DNA of 64,000 nucleotides from Roseiarcus sp050010035 (GCA_050010035.1 JBEKLU010000001.1:1-64000); one strand, 5' to 3'. Shown: positions 52,691-62,083, counted from the stretch's first letter. Numbers and translations are program-made. Notes: generated by a model not told the origin, from the letters alone.

Positions 52691-54007
52691 CTATTCCGCC
52701 GCGACCGCGTGCGTTCCCGCCGCGTTCAGCGCGTGGTCGAGATCGGCGAGGATGTCGTCGATGTGCTCGAGGCCGACCGACAGCCGGACGTAGCCTTCGG
52801 TGACGCCGGTGGCGAGCTGGTCGGTCGGCGAGAGCTGCGAATGGGTGGTCGTCGCGGGATGGATGGCGAGGCTGCGCGCGTCGCCGATATTGGCGACGTG
52901 ATAGAAGAGCTGCAGCGCGTCGATGAAGCGCCGTCCCGCCTCGCGTCCGCCCGCCAGCTCGAAGCCGACGAGCCCGCCGAAGCCGCCTTTCAGATACTTC
53001 TGCGCCCGCTCGCGCGCGACGCCCGTCTGCAACGAGGGATGGATCACCTTCACCACTTCCGGCCGCTTGGCGAGCCAGGCGGCGACGGCTTGGGCGTTGG
53101 CGCTGTGGCGCTCGATGCGCAGCGCCAGCGTCTCGATGCCTTGAAGCGTGAGGAAGGCGTTGAACGGCGACAACGCCGAGCCGAGATCGCGCAGCAGCGT
53201 CACGCGCGCCTTGATGATGTAGGCGATCGGCCCGAGCGGCTTGACCGCCTCGCTCCACACCGCGCCGTGATAGCTCGGATCGGGCGTGTTCAGCGCCGGC
53301 TGGCGCTCGGCGAAATCCCCCCAGGGGAAATTGCCGCCGTCGACGATGAGCCCGCCGATCGAGGTGCCGTGTCCGCCCAGGTACTTGGTCGTGGAATAGA
53401 CGATCACCGCCGCGCCGTGATCGAAGGGGCGCGTCAGCAGCGGGGCCGCGGTGTTGTCGACGATCAAGGGGATGCCGAGCGGACGGCCGATCGCCGCCAC
53501 CTCGGCGATCGGGAAGGCGATCAGCTTCGGATTGGGCAGGGTCTCGGCGTAATAGGCGCGGGTGCGCGAATCGGTGGCGCGACGGAAATTCTCGGGGTCG
53601 GCGGGGTCGACGAAGCGCACCTCGATTCCCTGATCCTTCAATGTGTTGGCGAAGAGATTCCAAGTGCCGCCGTAGAGGTCGGTGGAGGAGACGATGTTGT
53701 CGCCGACCCGCGCCAGGTTCTGCACCGCGAAGGCTGAAGCCGCCTGGCCGCTCGCCACCGCGAGCGCCGCGACGCCGCCCTCCAGCGCCGCAATGCGCTT
53801 TTCCAGCACGTCATTGGTCGGGTTCATCAGGCGAGTGTAGATGTTGCCGAGCTCCTTGAGCGCGAAGAGATTTGCGGCGTGTTCGGCGCTGTGGAACTGG
53901 TAGGACGTGGTCTGGAAGATCGGCACCGCGACCGATCCCGTGGTCGGATCGGCGCGCCAGCCCGCGTGCAGCGCGAGCGTTTCCGGCTTGAAGGGGGGTT
54001 GCGACAT
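52691..54007 (-). CDS. metY: O-acetylhomoserine aminocarboxypropyltransferase (MetY type)
   Basis: 438 residues of the Cys/Met metabolism PLP-enzyme family, long form typical of MetY. TLALHAGWRADPTTGSVAVPIFQTTS is the family N-terminus and VYSTTKYLGGHGTSIGG holds the PLP lysine in the STTK motif. It makes homocysteine from O-acetylhomoserine and sulfide. ATG 54007 follows GGAG. A good promoter lies about 155 bases upstream. A second gene of the same family begins at 62934. Confidence 0.93.
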   Translation of the reverse strand: MSQPPFKPETLALHAGWRADPTTGSVAVPIFQTTSYQFHSAEHAANLFALKELGNIYTRLMNPTNDVLEKRIAALEGGVAALAVASGQAASAFAVQNLARVGDNIVSSTDLYGGTWNLFANTLKDQGIEVRFVDPADPENFRRATDSRTRAYYAETLPNPKLIAFPIAEVAAIGRPLGIPLIVDNTAAPLLTRPFDHGAAVIVYSTTKYLGGHGTSIGGLIVDGGNFPWGDFAERQPALNTPDPSYHGAVWSEAVKPLGPIAYIIKARVTLLRDLGSALSPFNAFLTLQGIETLALRIERHSANAQAVAAWLAKRPEVVKVIHPSLQTGVARERAQKYLKGGFGGLVGFELAGGREAGRRFIDALQLFYHVANIGDARSLAIHPATTTHSQLSPTDQLATGVTEGYVRLSVGLEHIDDILADLDHALNAAGTHAVAAE

Positions 54008-54411
54008 GAGAGACTCCAAAAAAAAGCGCGCCGCTCGACCAGACGCGTTGCACTGGCGCGAGGACGCTTCACGCGACATGGGCCCCGCGCGGTCCCAGGA
54101 CGCATCGAGTTTGATGATACCGCCTTACGGCTGCGCGCGCGACGGGCGGCTCGACAGCTTGTCGTGTATTTAATTCGATAATTTTTGTCAAGTATAGCGG
54201 TTTTCGACCGAAACGGATCGTCGTCGTCGCGAGGCGCCTCAACGGGGCGCGACGCCGCTCGGGAGCGGAAGCGGTTGTGACGGCGGCCTCGCCATGGCTC
54301 GACGCCTGCGAACGCGCCGGCCGATGTTTCAGCCATGAGCCGCGCCGCTCTGGCGTCGCGCAGCCGCTCTGATAAACAGCGAGGTTGACCAGCGTTGACG
54401 GGATCCTCCCT
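54008..54411. other. intergenic region between divergent metY and sulfurtransferase genes
   Basis: About 400 bases. It holds the metY promoter (54163-54191) and a leader of roughly 150 bases, GC-rich near the gene and with a nine-base T run close to the ribosome site. I looked for the SAM-II pattern often found before alphaproteobacterial met genes and did not see it. On the other strand TTGACC and TTGACG lie close to the sulfurtransferase start. Confidence 0.5.
54163..54191 (-). promoter_or_regulatory. sigma-70-type promoter of metY
   Basis: On the minus strand a perfect TTGACA (54191-54186) is followed after 17 AT-rich bases by TACACG (54168-54163). This is the best -35 box and spacing seen in the window; the -10 is only a partial match. 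The distance to the metY start implies a 5' leader of about 150 bases. Confidence 0.6.
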
Positions 54412-55257
54412 ATGGCTCGAGAGAACTTGGTTTCCACCGACTGGCTCGCCGCGCATCTGGGCGAGCCCGGCCTCGGGATCGTCGACGCCTCCTGGCATCT
54501 GCCGCCGACCGGGCGCCACGGCCCGACGGAGTTCCGCCTCGGGCACATTCCCGGCGCGGTGTTCTTCGACATTGACGTCATCGCCGACACGTCGAGCGGC
54601 CTGCCGCACATGTTGCCCGACGTCGAGAAGTTCGCGCGGGAGATGACCGCGCTCGGGCTCGGCGACGGCATGCGCTTCGTCGTCTACGACACCCACGGTC
54701 TGTTCGCCGCGGCGCGCGTGTGGTGGATGCTGCGGGCCTTCGGCGTCGACGACGTGGCGATTCTCGACGGCGGCTTGCCCAAATGGATTCGCGAAGGACG
54801 CCCCCTCGAACAGGGCGAGGCTCGGCCGCAGCCGCGGCGCTTCACCCCTCGCCTCGACCACGGCGTCGTCGCCTCGATCGAGGACGTCCGCAAGGCGCTG
54901 GCGAGCGGTGCCGCCCAAGTCGTCGACGCGCGGCCGGCCGATCGTTTCGAGGGCCGCGCCGCCGAGCCGCGCCCCGGCCTGCGAAGCGGCCACATGCCCG
55001 GAAGCCTCAATCTGCCGTTCGTCGAAATCGTCGAGCATGGACACTTGAAAACTGGCGCGGCGCTCGCGAGCGCCTTCGCGGAACACGGCGTCGATCTCGC
55101 CAAGCCGATCATCACCACCTGCGGCTCCGGCGTCACCGCCGCAATGCTCGCGCTCGCAGTCGATGAGGCGGGAGGGCGCGTCGCCGGGCTCTACGACGGC
55201 TCCTGGGCCGAGTGGGGCGCGCGCGAGGATTGCCCGGTGGCCACGGGGAAGGCCTGA
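54412..55257 (+). CDS. sseA: 3-mercaptopyruvate sulfurtransferase
   Basis: 281 residues with two rhodanese domains. The first has LVSTDWLAAHLGEPGL and a modified inactive loop. The second ends in the active-site loop CGSGVTAAMLALAV, with the CG(S/T)GVT signature of mercaptopyruvate sulfurtransferases rather than thiosulfate rhodaneses (CRKGVT). ATG 54412 is chosen; a TTG nine codons upstream has no ribosome site. It is divergent from metY, consistent with a sulfur-metabolism neighbourhood. Confidence 0.93.
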   Translation: MARENLVSTDWLAAHLGEPGLGIVDASWHLPPTGRHGPTEFRLGHIPGAVFFDIDVIADTSSGLPHMLPDVEKFAREMTALGLGDGMRFVVYDTHGLFAAARVWWMLRAFGVDDVAILDGGLPKWIREGRPLEQGEARPQPRRFTPRLDHGVVASIEDVRKALASGAAQVVDARPADRFEGRAAEPRPGLRSGHMPGSLNLPFVEIVEHGHLKTGAALASAFAEHGVDLAKPIITTCGSGVTAAMLALAVDEAGGRVAGLYDGSWAEWGAREDCPVATGKA

Positions 55258-55282
55258 GCGACGCCAAATGGGGGAGGACGCG

Positions 55283-55990
55283 ATGATCACGCTCTATAAG
55301 TTCGGCCCCGGATTCGGCCTGCCCGATCCCAGCCCTTTCGTGACGAAGGCCGAGCTTCTGCTCAAGATCGCCGGCCTCGACTACGACATCGACCTGAAGG
55401 GCTTCGGCAAGGCGCCCAAGGGCAAGCTGCCCTATATCCGCGACGACGGCGAGACGATCGCCGACTCGACCTTCATCCGCCTGCACATCGAGCGCAAGTA
55501 CGGCTTCGACTTCGACGCCGGGCTGAGCGCCGCCGAGAAGGGCTTCGCCTGGGGACTCGAGAAAATGTGCGAGGACCATCTCTACTGGATCATGGTCGAC
55601 GCGCGCTGGCTCGACGACGGCAATTTCGCGCGCGGCCCGGCGAAATTCTTCGACGCCGCCCCCGCGCCGATCCGCCCCGTGGTCAAGGCCTACGTCCGGC
55701 GCGGCCTCAAGCGCACGCTCCACGGCCAGGGCCTCGGGCGCCACAGCGCCGAGGAGCGCGCCGAACTCGGACGGCGCGATCTCGAGGCGCTCGCCGCCAT
55801 CCTCGGCGACAAGCCCTACCTGTTCGGCGACGCGCCTCGCGGCGTCGACGCGACGGTCGGCGCCTTCGTCATGGGGTGCCTGGCCAAGATCTTCGTCACG
55901 CCGTTGCGCGCGGCCGCCGAGGGCAACGCCAACCTCGTCGCCTATGCCAAGCGGCTGACGAAGCGCTATTACCCCGACTTCGCGGCATAG
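55283..55990 (+). CDS. glutathione S-transferase family protein (metaxin/FAX-like)
   Basis: 235 residues. An N-terminal thioredoxin-like fold (ITLYKFGPGFGLPDPSPFVTKAELLLKIAG, then KLPYIRDDGETIADSTFI) carries the substrate-recognition Asp-Ser of GSTs, and the C-terminal helical domain contains ARWLDDGNFARGPAKFF. This layout is closest to the failed-axon-connections/metaxin-like GST group. GGGGGAGG precedes the ATG. The gap from the sulfurtransferase is 25 bases, so they probably share a transcript. Confidence 0.88.
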   Translation: MITLYKFGPGFGLPDPSPFVTKAELLLKIAGLDYDIDLKGFGKAPKGKLPYIRDDGETIADSTFIRLHIERKYGFDFDAGLSAAEKGFAWGLEKMCEDHLYWIMVDARWLDDGNFARGPAKFFDAAPAPIRPVVKAYVRRGLKRTLHGQGLGRHSAEERAELGRRDLEALAAILGDKPYLFGDAPRGVDATVGAFVMGCLAKIFVTPLRAAAEGNANLVAYAKRLTKRYYPDFAA

Positions 55991-56009
55991 GCGCGCGGCC
56001 GCCCCTCGC

Positions 56010-56225
56010 CTACCCCAGCAATTTCTTCTCGATTTCGTCCAAGGCTTTGGCGATTTCGCGCAGGATCAACCGGTCGGCCGCGGCCTGATCGATCTCGGGG
56101 ACGTCCCAATCGAAGATGGCGCGGTATTTGTCGACGAGCTTTCTCACGTCGGCGACGATCTGGCCGCGATGGCGCTCCAATTCGATCTGTTCGAGTTTCG
56201 GCGCTTCGTCGTTCGCCCGGCGCAT
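56010..56225 (-). CDS. small conserved hypothetical protein
   Basis: 71 residues, helical and charged (MRRANDEAPKLEQIELERHRG...), ending in LREIAKALDEIEKKLLG. GGAGGGG precedes ATG 56225. It starts 10 bases after the YbdD-type gene, so it is probably the third gene of the cstA operon. I know no function and it has no membrane segment. Confidence 0.68.
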   Translation of the reverse strand: MRRANDEAPKLEQIELERHRGQIVADVRKLVDKYRAIFDWDVPEIDQAAADRLILREIAKALDEIEKKLLG

Positions 56226-56235
56226 CGGCCCCTCC

Positions 56236-56445
56236 TCAGCAACAGCCGCGGAACCGCCCCTTGCCGACGGCGTAGCGCGCCTCCTGACGCTCGCGGAAGA
56301 ACTCCTTGTAGGTCATGATCGGCTGGTCCGGGTGGGTGACGCGACGGTGCGCGACATAGGCGTCGTAGTCCGGCACGCCGACCATCAGGCGGGCGGTCTT
56401 GACCACCATCTCGCACGCGAACCGGAACCCCGTCGCCTCGCTCAC
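56236..56445 (-). CDS. YbdD/YjiX family small protein
   Basis: 69 residues from GTG 56445. DYDAYVAHRRVTHPDQPIMTYKEFFRERQEARY and the C-terminal GCC are typical of YbdD/YjiX, which accompanies CstA/BtsT transporters. The N-terminal CxxC of some members is absent; a single Cys sits at FACEMV. The start overlaps the cstA stop (GTGA), so synthesis is coupled. It is thought to support pyruvate uptake by the transporter. Confidence 0.9.
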   Translation of the reverse strand: MSEATGFRFACEMVVKTARLMVGVPDYDAYVAHRRVTHPDQPIMTYKEFFRERQEARYAVGKGRFRGCC

Positions 56446-58502
56446 CGCCCGCTCCCCGCCATCGCCGCGCCGCCGATCTCGACCGCGGTGCTCCTGGCGT
56501 TGCCCAGCGCCTTGCGCACGTCGATCACCGCGTAGATCACGGTCGCCAAGACGACGGCGACGAAGAGGGCCGCCAGCGTCGCGTCGACGTAGTCGTTGAA
56601 GATCACCCGGCCCATCGTCTCCGCCGTCTTCGCCGGCGCCAGCAGCTTGCCCGCCGACAGCGCCTCGGAGAACCGCCAGGCGTGGCTGACGAAGCCGACG
56701 GCGGGATCGGGGCTGAAGACCTTTTCCAACCCGGCGGTGACCGTGGTCACCACCAGCCACGCGGCCGGCGCGATGGTGACGAGCGCGTAGCGCTCGCGTT
56801 TCATCTTGAACAGCACGACCGTGCACAGCGTCAGCGCTATGGCCGCGAGCATCTGGTTGGCGGCGCCGAACAGCGGCCATAGCGTGTAAATGCCGCCGTA
56901 AGGGTCGATGACGCCTTGATACAGGATGTAGCCCCACAGCAGGCACGCCAGCGCCGAACCGATGAGATTGTTGGCCCAGGACTGCGTTTCCTTGAAGGCG
57001 GGGACGGCCACGCCGACGAAATCCTGGATCATGAAGCGCAGCACGCGAGTGCCGGCGTCGACCGTGGTCAGGATGAACAACGCCTCGAACAGGATGATGA
57101 AGTGATACCAGAGGCCCATCAGCGCCTTTCCGCCGAGGAAGCTCGCCAGGATGCTGGCCATGCCGACCGCCAGCGTCGGCGCGCCGCCGGTGCGCGACAA
57201 AATGCTGGTCTCGCCGACGTCGTGGGCGATCTGGGTCAGGACGTCGGGCGTGACGACGAAGCCCCAGGCCGAGATCGCCTGCGCCGCCGAATCGACGGTC
57301 GAGCCGATGGCCCCCGCCCCGCTGTTCATCGCGAAGTAGACGCCGGGGTGCAGCACCGAAGCGCCGATCATCGCCATGACGGCGACGAAGGATTCCATCA
57401 GCATCGCGCCGTAGCCGATGAACGGAATCTGGCTCTCGTTCTCGATCATTTTCGGCGTAGTGCCCGACGCGATGAGCGAGTGCCAGCCCGACACCGAGCC
57501 GCAGGCGATGGTGATGAACAGGAACGGGAACAGCCCGCCCGCCCACACCGGCCCGCTGCCGTCGATGAAGCGGGTCACCGCCGGCATCTGCAGATCGGGA
57601 TGAACGACGACGATGCCGATCGCCAAGAGCACGATCGTGCCGATCTTGAGGAAGGTCGAGAGATAGTCCCTGGGCGCCAACAGCAGCCACACCGGCAGCA
57701 CCGAGGCGACGAAGCCGTAGCCGATGATGGTCAGCGCCAGCGTCGGGCCGGAGAGATCGAAATAGGGCGCCAACGCCGGATTCTCGGCCACCGAACGGCC
57801 GAAGATCAGCGCCAGCAACAACAGGACCGCGCCGATCGCCGACATCTCGCCGATGCGCCCCGGCCGGATGAAACGCGTATAGAGGCCCATGATCAGCGCG
57901 ATCGGAACCGTGCAGAACACCGTGAAGGCGCCCCACGGGCTGCCCATCAGGGCCTTGACCACGACGAGGGCGAGCACGGCCAGGACGATGACGCAGATCA
58001 GCAGCACGCCGAGGCTGGCGACGCCGCCGGCGATCGGGCCCATCTCGGCGCGCACCATGTCGCCGAGCGAGCGGCCGTCGCGCCTCGTGGACAGGAACAG
58101 CACGGTCATGTCCTGCACCGCGCCGGCGAACACGACGCCGGCGAGAATCCATAGCGTGCCCGGCAGATAGCCCATCTGCGCCGCCAGAACCGGGCCGACC
58201 AGCGGCCCGGCGCCGGCGATCGCCGCGAAATGGTGGCCGAACAGCACGTAGCGGTTGGTCGGCACGTAATCGAGGCCGTCGTTGCGCCGATAGGCCGGCG
58301 TCTGCCGCGTCGCGTCGACCCCGAGCGCACTGTTGGCGATGAAGAGACCGTAGAAGCGATAGGCGATGGCGTAGATGCAGACCGAGGCGATGACCAGCCA
58401 GGCGGCGTTCACCGGCTCCCCGCGCGCCAGCGCCACGATCGCGAAGGAAATCGCGCCAATCACCGCCACCGCGGCCCACGTCAGCTTCGCTTGCAGCGTC
58501 AC
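56442..58502 (-). CDS. cstA: carbon starvation protein A, pyruvate/peptide transporter family
   Basis: 686 residues from GTG 58502, preceded by GGGGGGAG. About 16 to 18 membrane segments. The N-terminal half carries RFYGLFIANSALGVDATRQTPAYRRNDGLDYVP and GHHFAAIAGAGPLVGPVLAAQMGYLPG, both strongly conserved in CstA. CstA/BtsT transporters take up pyruvate and possibly peptides when carbon is short. It is coupled to the YbdD-type gene and followed by a 71-residue gene. Confidence 0.95.
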   Translation of the reverse strand: MTLQAKLTWAAVAVIGAISFAIVALARGEPVNAAWLVIASVCIYAIAYRFYGLFIANSALGVDATRQTPAYRRNDGLDYVPTNRYVLFGHHFAAIAGAGPLVGPVLAAQMGYLPGTLWILAGVVFAGAVQDMTVLFLSTRRDGRSLGDMVRAEMGPIAGGVASLGVLLICVIVLAVLALVVVKALMGSPWGAFTVFCTVPIALIMGLYTRFIRPGRIGEMSAIGAVLLLLALIFGRSVAENPALAPYFDLSGPTLALTIIGYGFVASVLPVWLLLAPRDYLSTFLKIGTIVLLAIGIVVVHPDLQMPAVTRFIDGSGPVWAGGLFPFLFITIACGSVSGWHSLIASGTTPKMIENESQIPFIGYGAMLMESFVAVMAMIGASVLHPGVYFAMNSGAGAIGSTVDSAAQAISAWGFVVTPDVLTQIAHDVGETSILSRTGGAPTLAVGMASILASFLGGKALMGLWYHFIILFEALFILTTVDAGTRVLRFMIQDFVGVAVPAFKETQSWANNLIGSALACLLWGYILYQGVIDPYGGIYTLWPLFGAANQMLAAIALTLCTVVLFKMKRERYALVTIAPAAWLVVTTVTAGLEKVFSPDPAVGFVSHAWRFSEALSAGKLLAPAKTAETMGRVIFNDYVDATLAALFVAVVLATVIYAVIDVRKALGNARSTAVEIGGAAMAGSGR

Positions 58503-58801
58503 GGTCCCACTCCCCCCAGAGTCAAGCCGAGCGGCCAGCGCGCTTCGGTCGCTCTCTTCCGGGCGTCCCTGTCGCGCTGACCGCGCCGCATCCTACACCG
58601 TGGGACTCTCAATGCAATGATTTGGCCATTGCGTGATGGAGCACGGCGTTGGCCAAGACGATTAGGCCCCACGAGTCTCGTGCGAGCGCGGCTGCGCCGC
58701 CGAGCGCCCAGCCCGCGCCCCCCCGTCCGGCCGCGCTTCGCGCGTCCACCTCTCAGCGAACCGAAGGTTCGCCTGGCACCCGCAAGGGGGAAGGAAGCCC
58801 C
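58503..58801. other. intergenic region with a degenerate palindromic repeat
   Basis: About 300 bases upstream of cstA. From about 58708 to 58797 it holds a copy of the repeat family at 43265 (CACCTCTCAGCGAACC...AAGGTTCGCCTGGCACCC, GGGGGAAGG), in which only part of the inverted arms remains. TTGCAT and TAGGAT, 16 bases apart on the minus strand about 90 bases before cstA, are a weak promoter candidate. No gene is seen. Confidence 0.5.
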
Positions 58802-59623
58802 TCAATTCTGGCTCTGCCCCGCCGCCTGTTCGATCCTGACCGCGGCGGCGACCGTCTCGCCGCCGCCGCCCGACTGGGCGACGCGGAACGGCGCCGCGCC
58901 GAGGGCGTCGAAGCCGACGGCGACGCGGACGTAAGCGTCGTCGGCGCATTGATTGCGGACGGGGTCGAAGGCGACCCAGCCGATGACCGGCGCCTCGGCC
59001 TCGGCCCAGGCGTAGAGGCCCTGCGGCGGCGGCGCGTCGCGCGGCGCGAGATAGCCGCTGACGAAGCGCGCGGGGACGCCGAGCCAGCGCGCGCAGGCGA
59101 TGAACAGATGCGCGTAATCCTGGGCGCCGCCGCGCCGCAGGGCGAAAGCCTCGCCGGCGCCGCCCTTGCCCTCCATCGCCTGCGTTTCGAAGGTCATCGC
59201 GGCGTGGATCGCGTCCATCAGACGATGCAGCCGCTCGATCGCGTCGGCCGCCGTCCCGACCGCCTCGAGGGCGAATTCGCGCAGAGCGCCGTTGGCCTGG
59301 GCCAGCGGGCTCGCGCGCAGGAACATCTGCGCCGGCAAGGGCTCCACCGCGCCGCGCACCACGCCGACCGCGTCGGTGGCGGCGACTTCGCCGACGGCGG
59401 AGATGGTGAAGCGCTCGATCGCGCCCTGGTAGGAAAACGCGTGCACGACGTTGCCGAGCGAATCCTCGCTCTGGCGCAGGGAACAGTCGACGTCGACGCC
59501 GACGCGCCAGCGCAGCACGTATTGCGACTCGAAACTGCGCGGCGTCAGTCTGAGGTTCTGGATGATCGACCGGGCCGCCGGCGCGTAAGAGAAGGTCGTC
59601 TGGTGGGAGATTTTGATCCGCAT
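58802..59623 (-). CDS. transglutaminase-like protein lacking catalytic Cys and His
   Basis: 273 residues: an N-terminal transglutaminase-like beta domain (MRIKISHQTTFSYA at the start) and the core domain from about 130. Active relatives have G-V-C-Q-D, H-A-W and F-D-P. Here residues 165-169 read G-G-A-Q-D (Ala167 for Cys, codon 59123-59125) and 204-206 read Y-A-W (Tyr204 for His, codon 59012-59014). Only the Asp in AFDP (220) remains. The fold is otherwise well kept (AHLFIACARWLGVPARFVSGYL), so this looks like a conserved pseudoenzyme rather than a decaying gene. It is the last gene of the ATP-grasp/alpha-E operon. Confidence 0.88.
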   Translation of the reverse strand: MRIKISHQTTFSYAPAARSIIQNLRLTPRSFESQYVLRWRVGVDVDCSLRQSEDSLGNVVHAFSYQGAIERFTISAVGEVAATDAVGVVRGAVEPLPAQMFLRASPLAQANGALREFALEAVGTAADAIERLHRLMDAIHAAMTFETQAMEGKGGAGEAFALRRGGAQDYAHLFIACARWLGVPARFVSGYLAPRDAPPPQGLYAWAEAEAPVIGWVAFDPVRNQCADDAYVRVAVGFDALGAAPFRVAQSGGGGETVAAAVRIEQAAGQSQN

Positions 59624-59664
59624 GCGCGTCGCTCTTGAGTTCGCGTCGGGCGCTCGAGGGGCGG

Positions 59665-60627
59665 TCAGACGAAGAGATATTGCTCGGAAATCGTCGCGGC
59701 GAGCCGCGCGTTGTCTTCGATGAAACGGGTGATGAATTCGTGCAGACCGTCCTGGAAGATCTCGGCCATGCTGGCGCGTTCGAGCGCGGCGAGCATGGCG
59801 CGCGCCTGACGTTGCGCGGCGCCGCTGCGCCCGTCCTCGCGCGCCAGCGAGTCGAGCGCCTGATCGATGCTCTCGTAACAGAAGATCAGCGAGCGCGGCA
59901 TCGCCGGCTTCAGGATCAGGAGATCGGCGATCAGCCACGGCTTGACCCGATCGCGATAGACCCAGTGATAGGCGGTCGCGGCCGAGACGGCGCGCAGGAT
60001 CGCCACCCACTGGAAATAGTCGAGCGAGCCGCCGACCTTTTCGTTCGACGGCAGCAACAGATGGTATTTCACGTCGAGCAGCCGCGCGGTGTTGTCGGCG
60101 CGCTCGACGAAGATCCCTAACCGATTGAACCAGTAGGCGTCGTTGCGAAGCATCGTTCGATAGCAGGAGCCGTCGAAATCGAGCGAGGCCTTCTTGACGT
60201 AGTCGAGGAAGCGCGCCAACGCCTCGCGGTCGAGGTCTTTGCCGGCGCGCCGCGTCGCTTCGAAGCGTTTCAGTTCGAGCCAGGCGTCGTTGATCGCGGT
60301 CCAGGTCTCCACCGTCAGGGCCGTGCGCACCGCGCGGCCGTTGGCGCGGGCGTTTTCCAGGCAGTTGCAGATCGAGGACGGGTTGGCGCGATCGAAGGCG
60401 AGAAAGTCGATCGCGCTCGCTTCGTCGATTTCCCCGCGCTCGGCGTGGAAGGCCTCGTCGACGCCCGCGGCGTTGAGCGCGCCGGCCCACTCCACGGCGG
60501 GATCGTCGACGCCGCTGCGCGGCAGGTACTCCAGGCGCAGCGTCGCTTCGATCATGCGCGCGGTGAAGTCGGCGCGCTCCATCGACCGCGCCAGCCAGAA
60601 GAGGTTGTCGGCCGTGCGGGCGAGCAT
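59665..60627 (-). CDS. alpha-E domain protein (DUF403)
   Basis: 320 residues, all-helical. MLARTADNLFWLARSMERADFTARMIEATLRLEY is the standard DUF403 N-terminus. WFNRLGIFVERADNTARLLDVKYHLLLPS repeats that pattern, pointing to an internal duplication. The C-terminal FITRFIEDNARLAATISEQYLF is also typical. The function is unknown, but it nearly always travels with a circularly permuted ATP-grasp protein and a transglutaminase-like protein, as here, and is proposed to act in peptide ligation or modification. Confidence 0.93.
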   Translation of the reverse strand: MLARTADNLFWLARSMERADFTARMIEATLRLEYLPRSGVDDPAVEWAGALNAAGVDEAFHAERGEIDEASAIDFLAFDRANPSSICNCLENARANGRAVRTALTVETWTAINDAWLELKRFEATRRAGKDLDREALARFLDYVKKASLDFDGSCYRTMLRNDAYWFNRLGIFVERADNTARLLDVKYHLLLPSNEKVGGSLDYFQWVAILRAVSAATAYHWVYRDRVKPWLIADLLILKPAMPRSLIFCYESIDQALDSLAREDGRSGAAQRQARAMLAALERASMAEIFQDGLHEFITRFIEDNARLAATISEQYLFV

Positions 60628-60631
60628 CGCT

Positions 60632-62083
60632 CTAGCCCTCCCCGGCCACGGGATCGTCGTCGACGACCCAGGTGTCCTTGGTGCCGCCGCCCTGGCTCGA
60701 GTTGACGACCAGCGAGCCCTTGGTCAGCGCGACGCGGGTGAGGCCGCCCGGCACGATGTGCACGCCGTTGACCCCCGACAGCACGAACGGCCTGAGATCG
60801 ACGTGGCGCGGCGAAATCCCGCTGTCGAACGACGCCGGGCAGGTCGACAGCGCCAGCGTCGGCTGGGCGATGTAATTGGCCGGATCGGCTTTCAGCTTGC
60901 CGGCGAAGAATTCGCGCTGCGCGGCGCTGGCGTGCGGCCCCACCAGCATGCCGTAGCCGCCCGAGCCGTTGACTTCCTTGACCACCAGCCGATCGAGCCG
61001 CTCCAGCACGAACTTCAGCATCGCCGGCTCGCGGCAGCGATACGTCGGCACGTTCTGCAACAGGGGCTCCTCTGAGAGATAGAAGCGGATCAGGTCGGGA
61101 ACGTAGCTGTAGATCGCCTTGTCGTCGGCGACGCCGGTCCCGACTGCATTGGCAATAGTCACATTGCCCGCCAAATAGGCGCCGACCAGCCCCGGCGCGC
61201 CGAGAAGCGAATCCGGATTGAACACGAGCGGATCGATGAACTCGTCGTCGACCCGGCGATAGATGACGTCGACGCGCCTGGGGCCGAGCGTCGTGCGCAT
61301 GAAGACGACGTCTTCGTCGACGAACAGGTCCCGCCCCTCGACCAGTTCGACGCCGAGCTTGTCGGCGAGGAACGAGTGTTCGTAATAGGCCGAATTGTAA
61401 GGGCCCGGCGTCAGCAGCACGATCGAGGCGTCGCTCGCACTCGGGCGCGGCGTCACCGAGCGCAGGCAGGCGAGCAACTGGTCGGGATAGTCGTCGACCG
61501 GAGCGACGCGATGGCGCGCGAACAGGTCCGGGATCAGGCGCATCGTCACTTCGCGGTTTTCCAGCATGTAGGAGACGCCGGAGGGCGTGCGCGCGTTGTC
61601 CTCGAGCACGTAGAAGGCGTCCTCGCCGACGCGCACGATGTCGATGCCGGCGATATGCACCCAGATGTCGTGCGGGGCGCGCCGCCCGATCATTTCCGGC
61701 CGATAATAGGGATTGCGCAGGATCAGCTCTTCGGGAACGATGCCCTCTTTCAGGATCGCGCGCAGCCCGTAGACGTCCTTCAAGAACAGGTTGAGGGCGT
61801 TGACGCGCTGAGTGAGCCCGACCTCCAAAGCCGTCCATTCGGCGCGCGAAATGAGGCGCGGCACGATGTCGAACGGAATCAGCCGCTCCGCCGCGTCCTT
61901 GTCGCCGTACACGCCGAAGGTGATGCCGATGCGGCGGAACATGTATTCGGCCTGGGCGCGGCGGGAGGCGAGAACCTCGGGCGGCGTCTCCTCGAGCCAG
62001 CGCGCGATCTCGCGGTAGAGCGGGCGCACGTTGGCGGCCCCCAGGCCCATTTCGTCGAAAGAGCCGCCGGCCCCCATGTGCAT
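60632..62083 (-). CDS. circularly permuted type 2 ATP-grasp protein (DUF404/DUF407)
   Basis: 483 residues. Conserved segments are NALNLFLKDVYG at about 95-106, VLEDNARTPSGVSYMLENR at about 157-175, KEVNGSGGYGMLVGPHAS, VDLRPFVLSG and the C-terminal NSSQGGGTKDTWVVDDD. The family is an ATP-grasp fold with permuted elements, predicted to ligate amino acids or peptides through an acyl-phosphate. It leads a three-gene operon with the alpha-E protein (gap of 4 bases) and the transglutaminase-like protein. The substrate is unknown. Confidence 0.93.
   Translation of the reverse strand: MHMGAGGSFDEMGLGAANVRPLYREIARWLEETPPEVLASRRAQAEYMFRRIGITFGVYGDKDAAERLIPFDIVPRLISRAEWTALEVGLTQRVNALNLFLKDVYGLRAILKEGIVPEELILRNPYYRPEMIGRRAPHDIWVHIAGIDIVRVGEDAFYVLEDNARTPSGVSYMLENREVTMRLIPDLFARHRVAPVDDYPDQLLACLRSVTPRPSASDASIVLLTPGPYNSAYYEHSFLADKLGVELVEGRDLFVDEDVVFMRTTLGPRRVDVIYRRVDDEFIDPLVFNPDSLLGAPGLVGAYLAGNVTIANAVGTGVADDKAIYSYVPDLIRFYLSEEPLLQNVPTYRCREPAMLKFVLERLDRLVVKEVNGSGGYGMLVGPHASAAQREFFAGKLKADPANYIAQPTLALSTCPASFDSGISPRHVDLRPFVLSGVNGVHIVPGGLTRVALTKGSLVVNSSQGGGTKDTWVVDDDPVAGEG

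Noticed and set aside
54008..54160. SAM-II-type riboswitch in the metY leader
   Set aside because: The leader length would allow it, but I could not find the expected pseudoknot pattern or its conserved A-rich segments.
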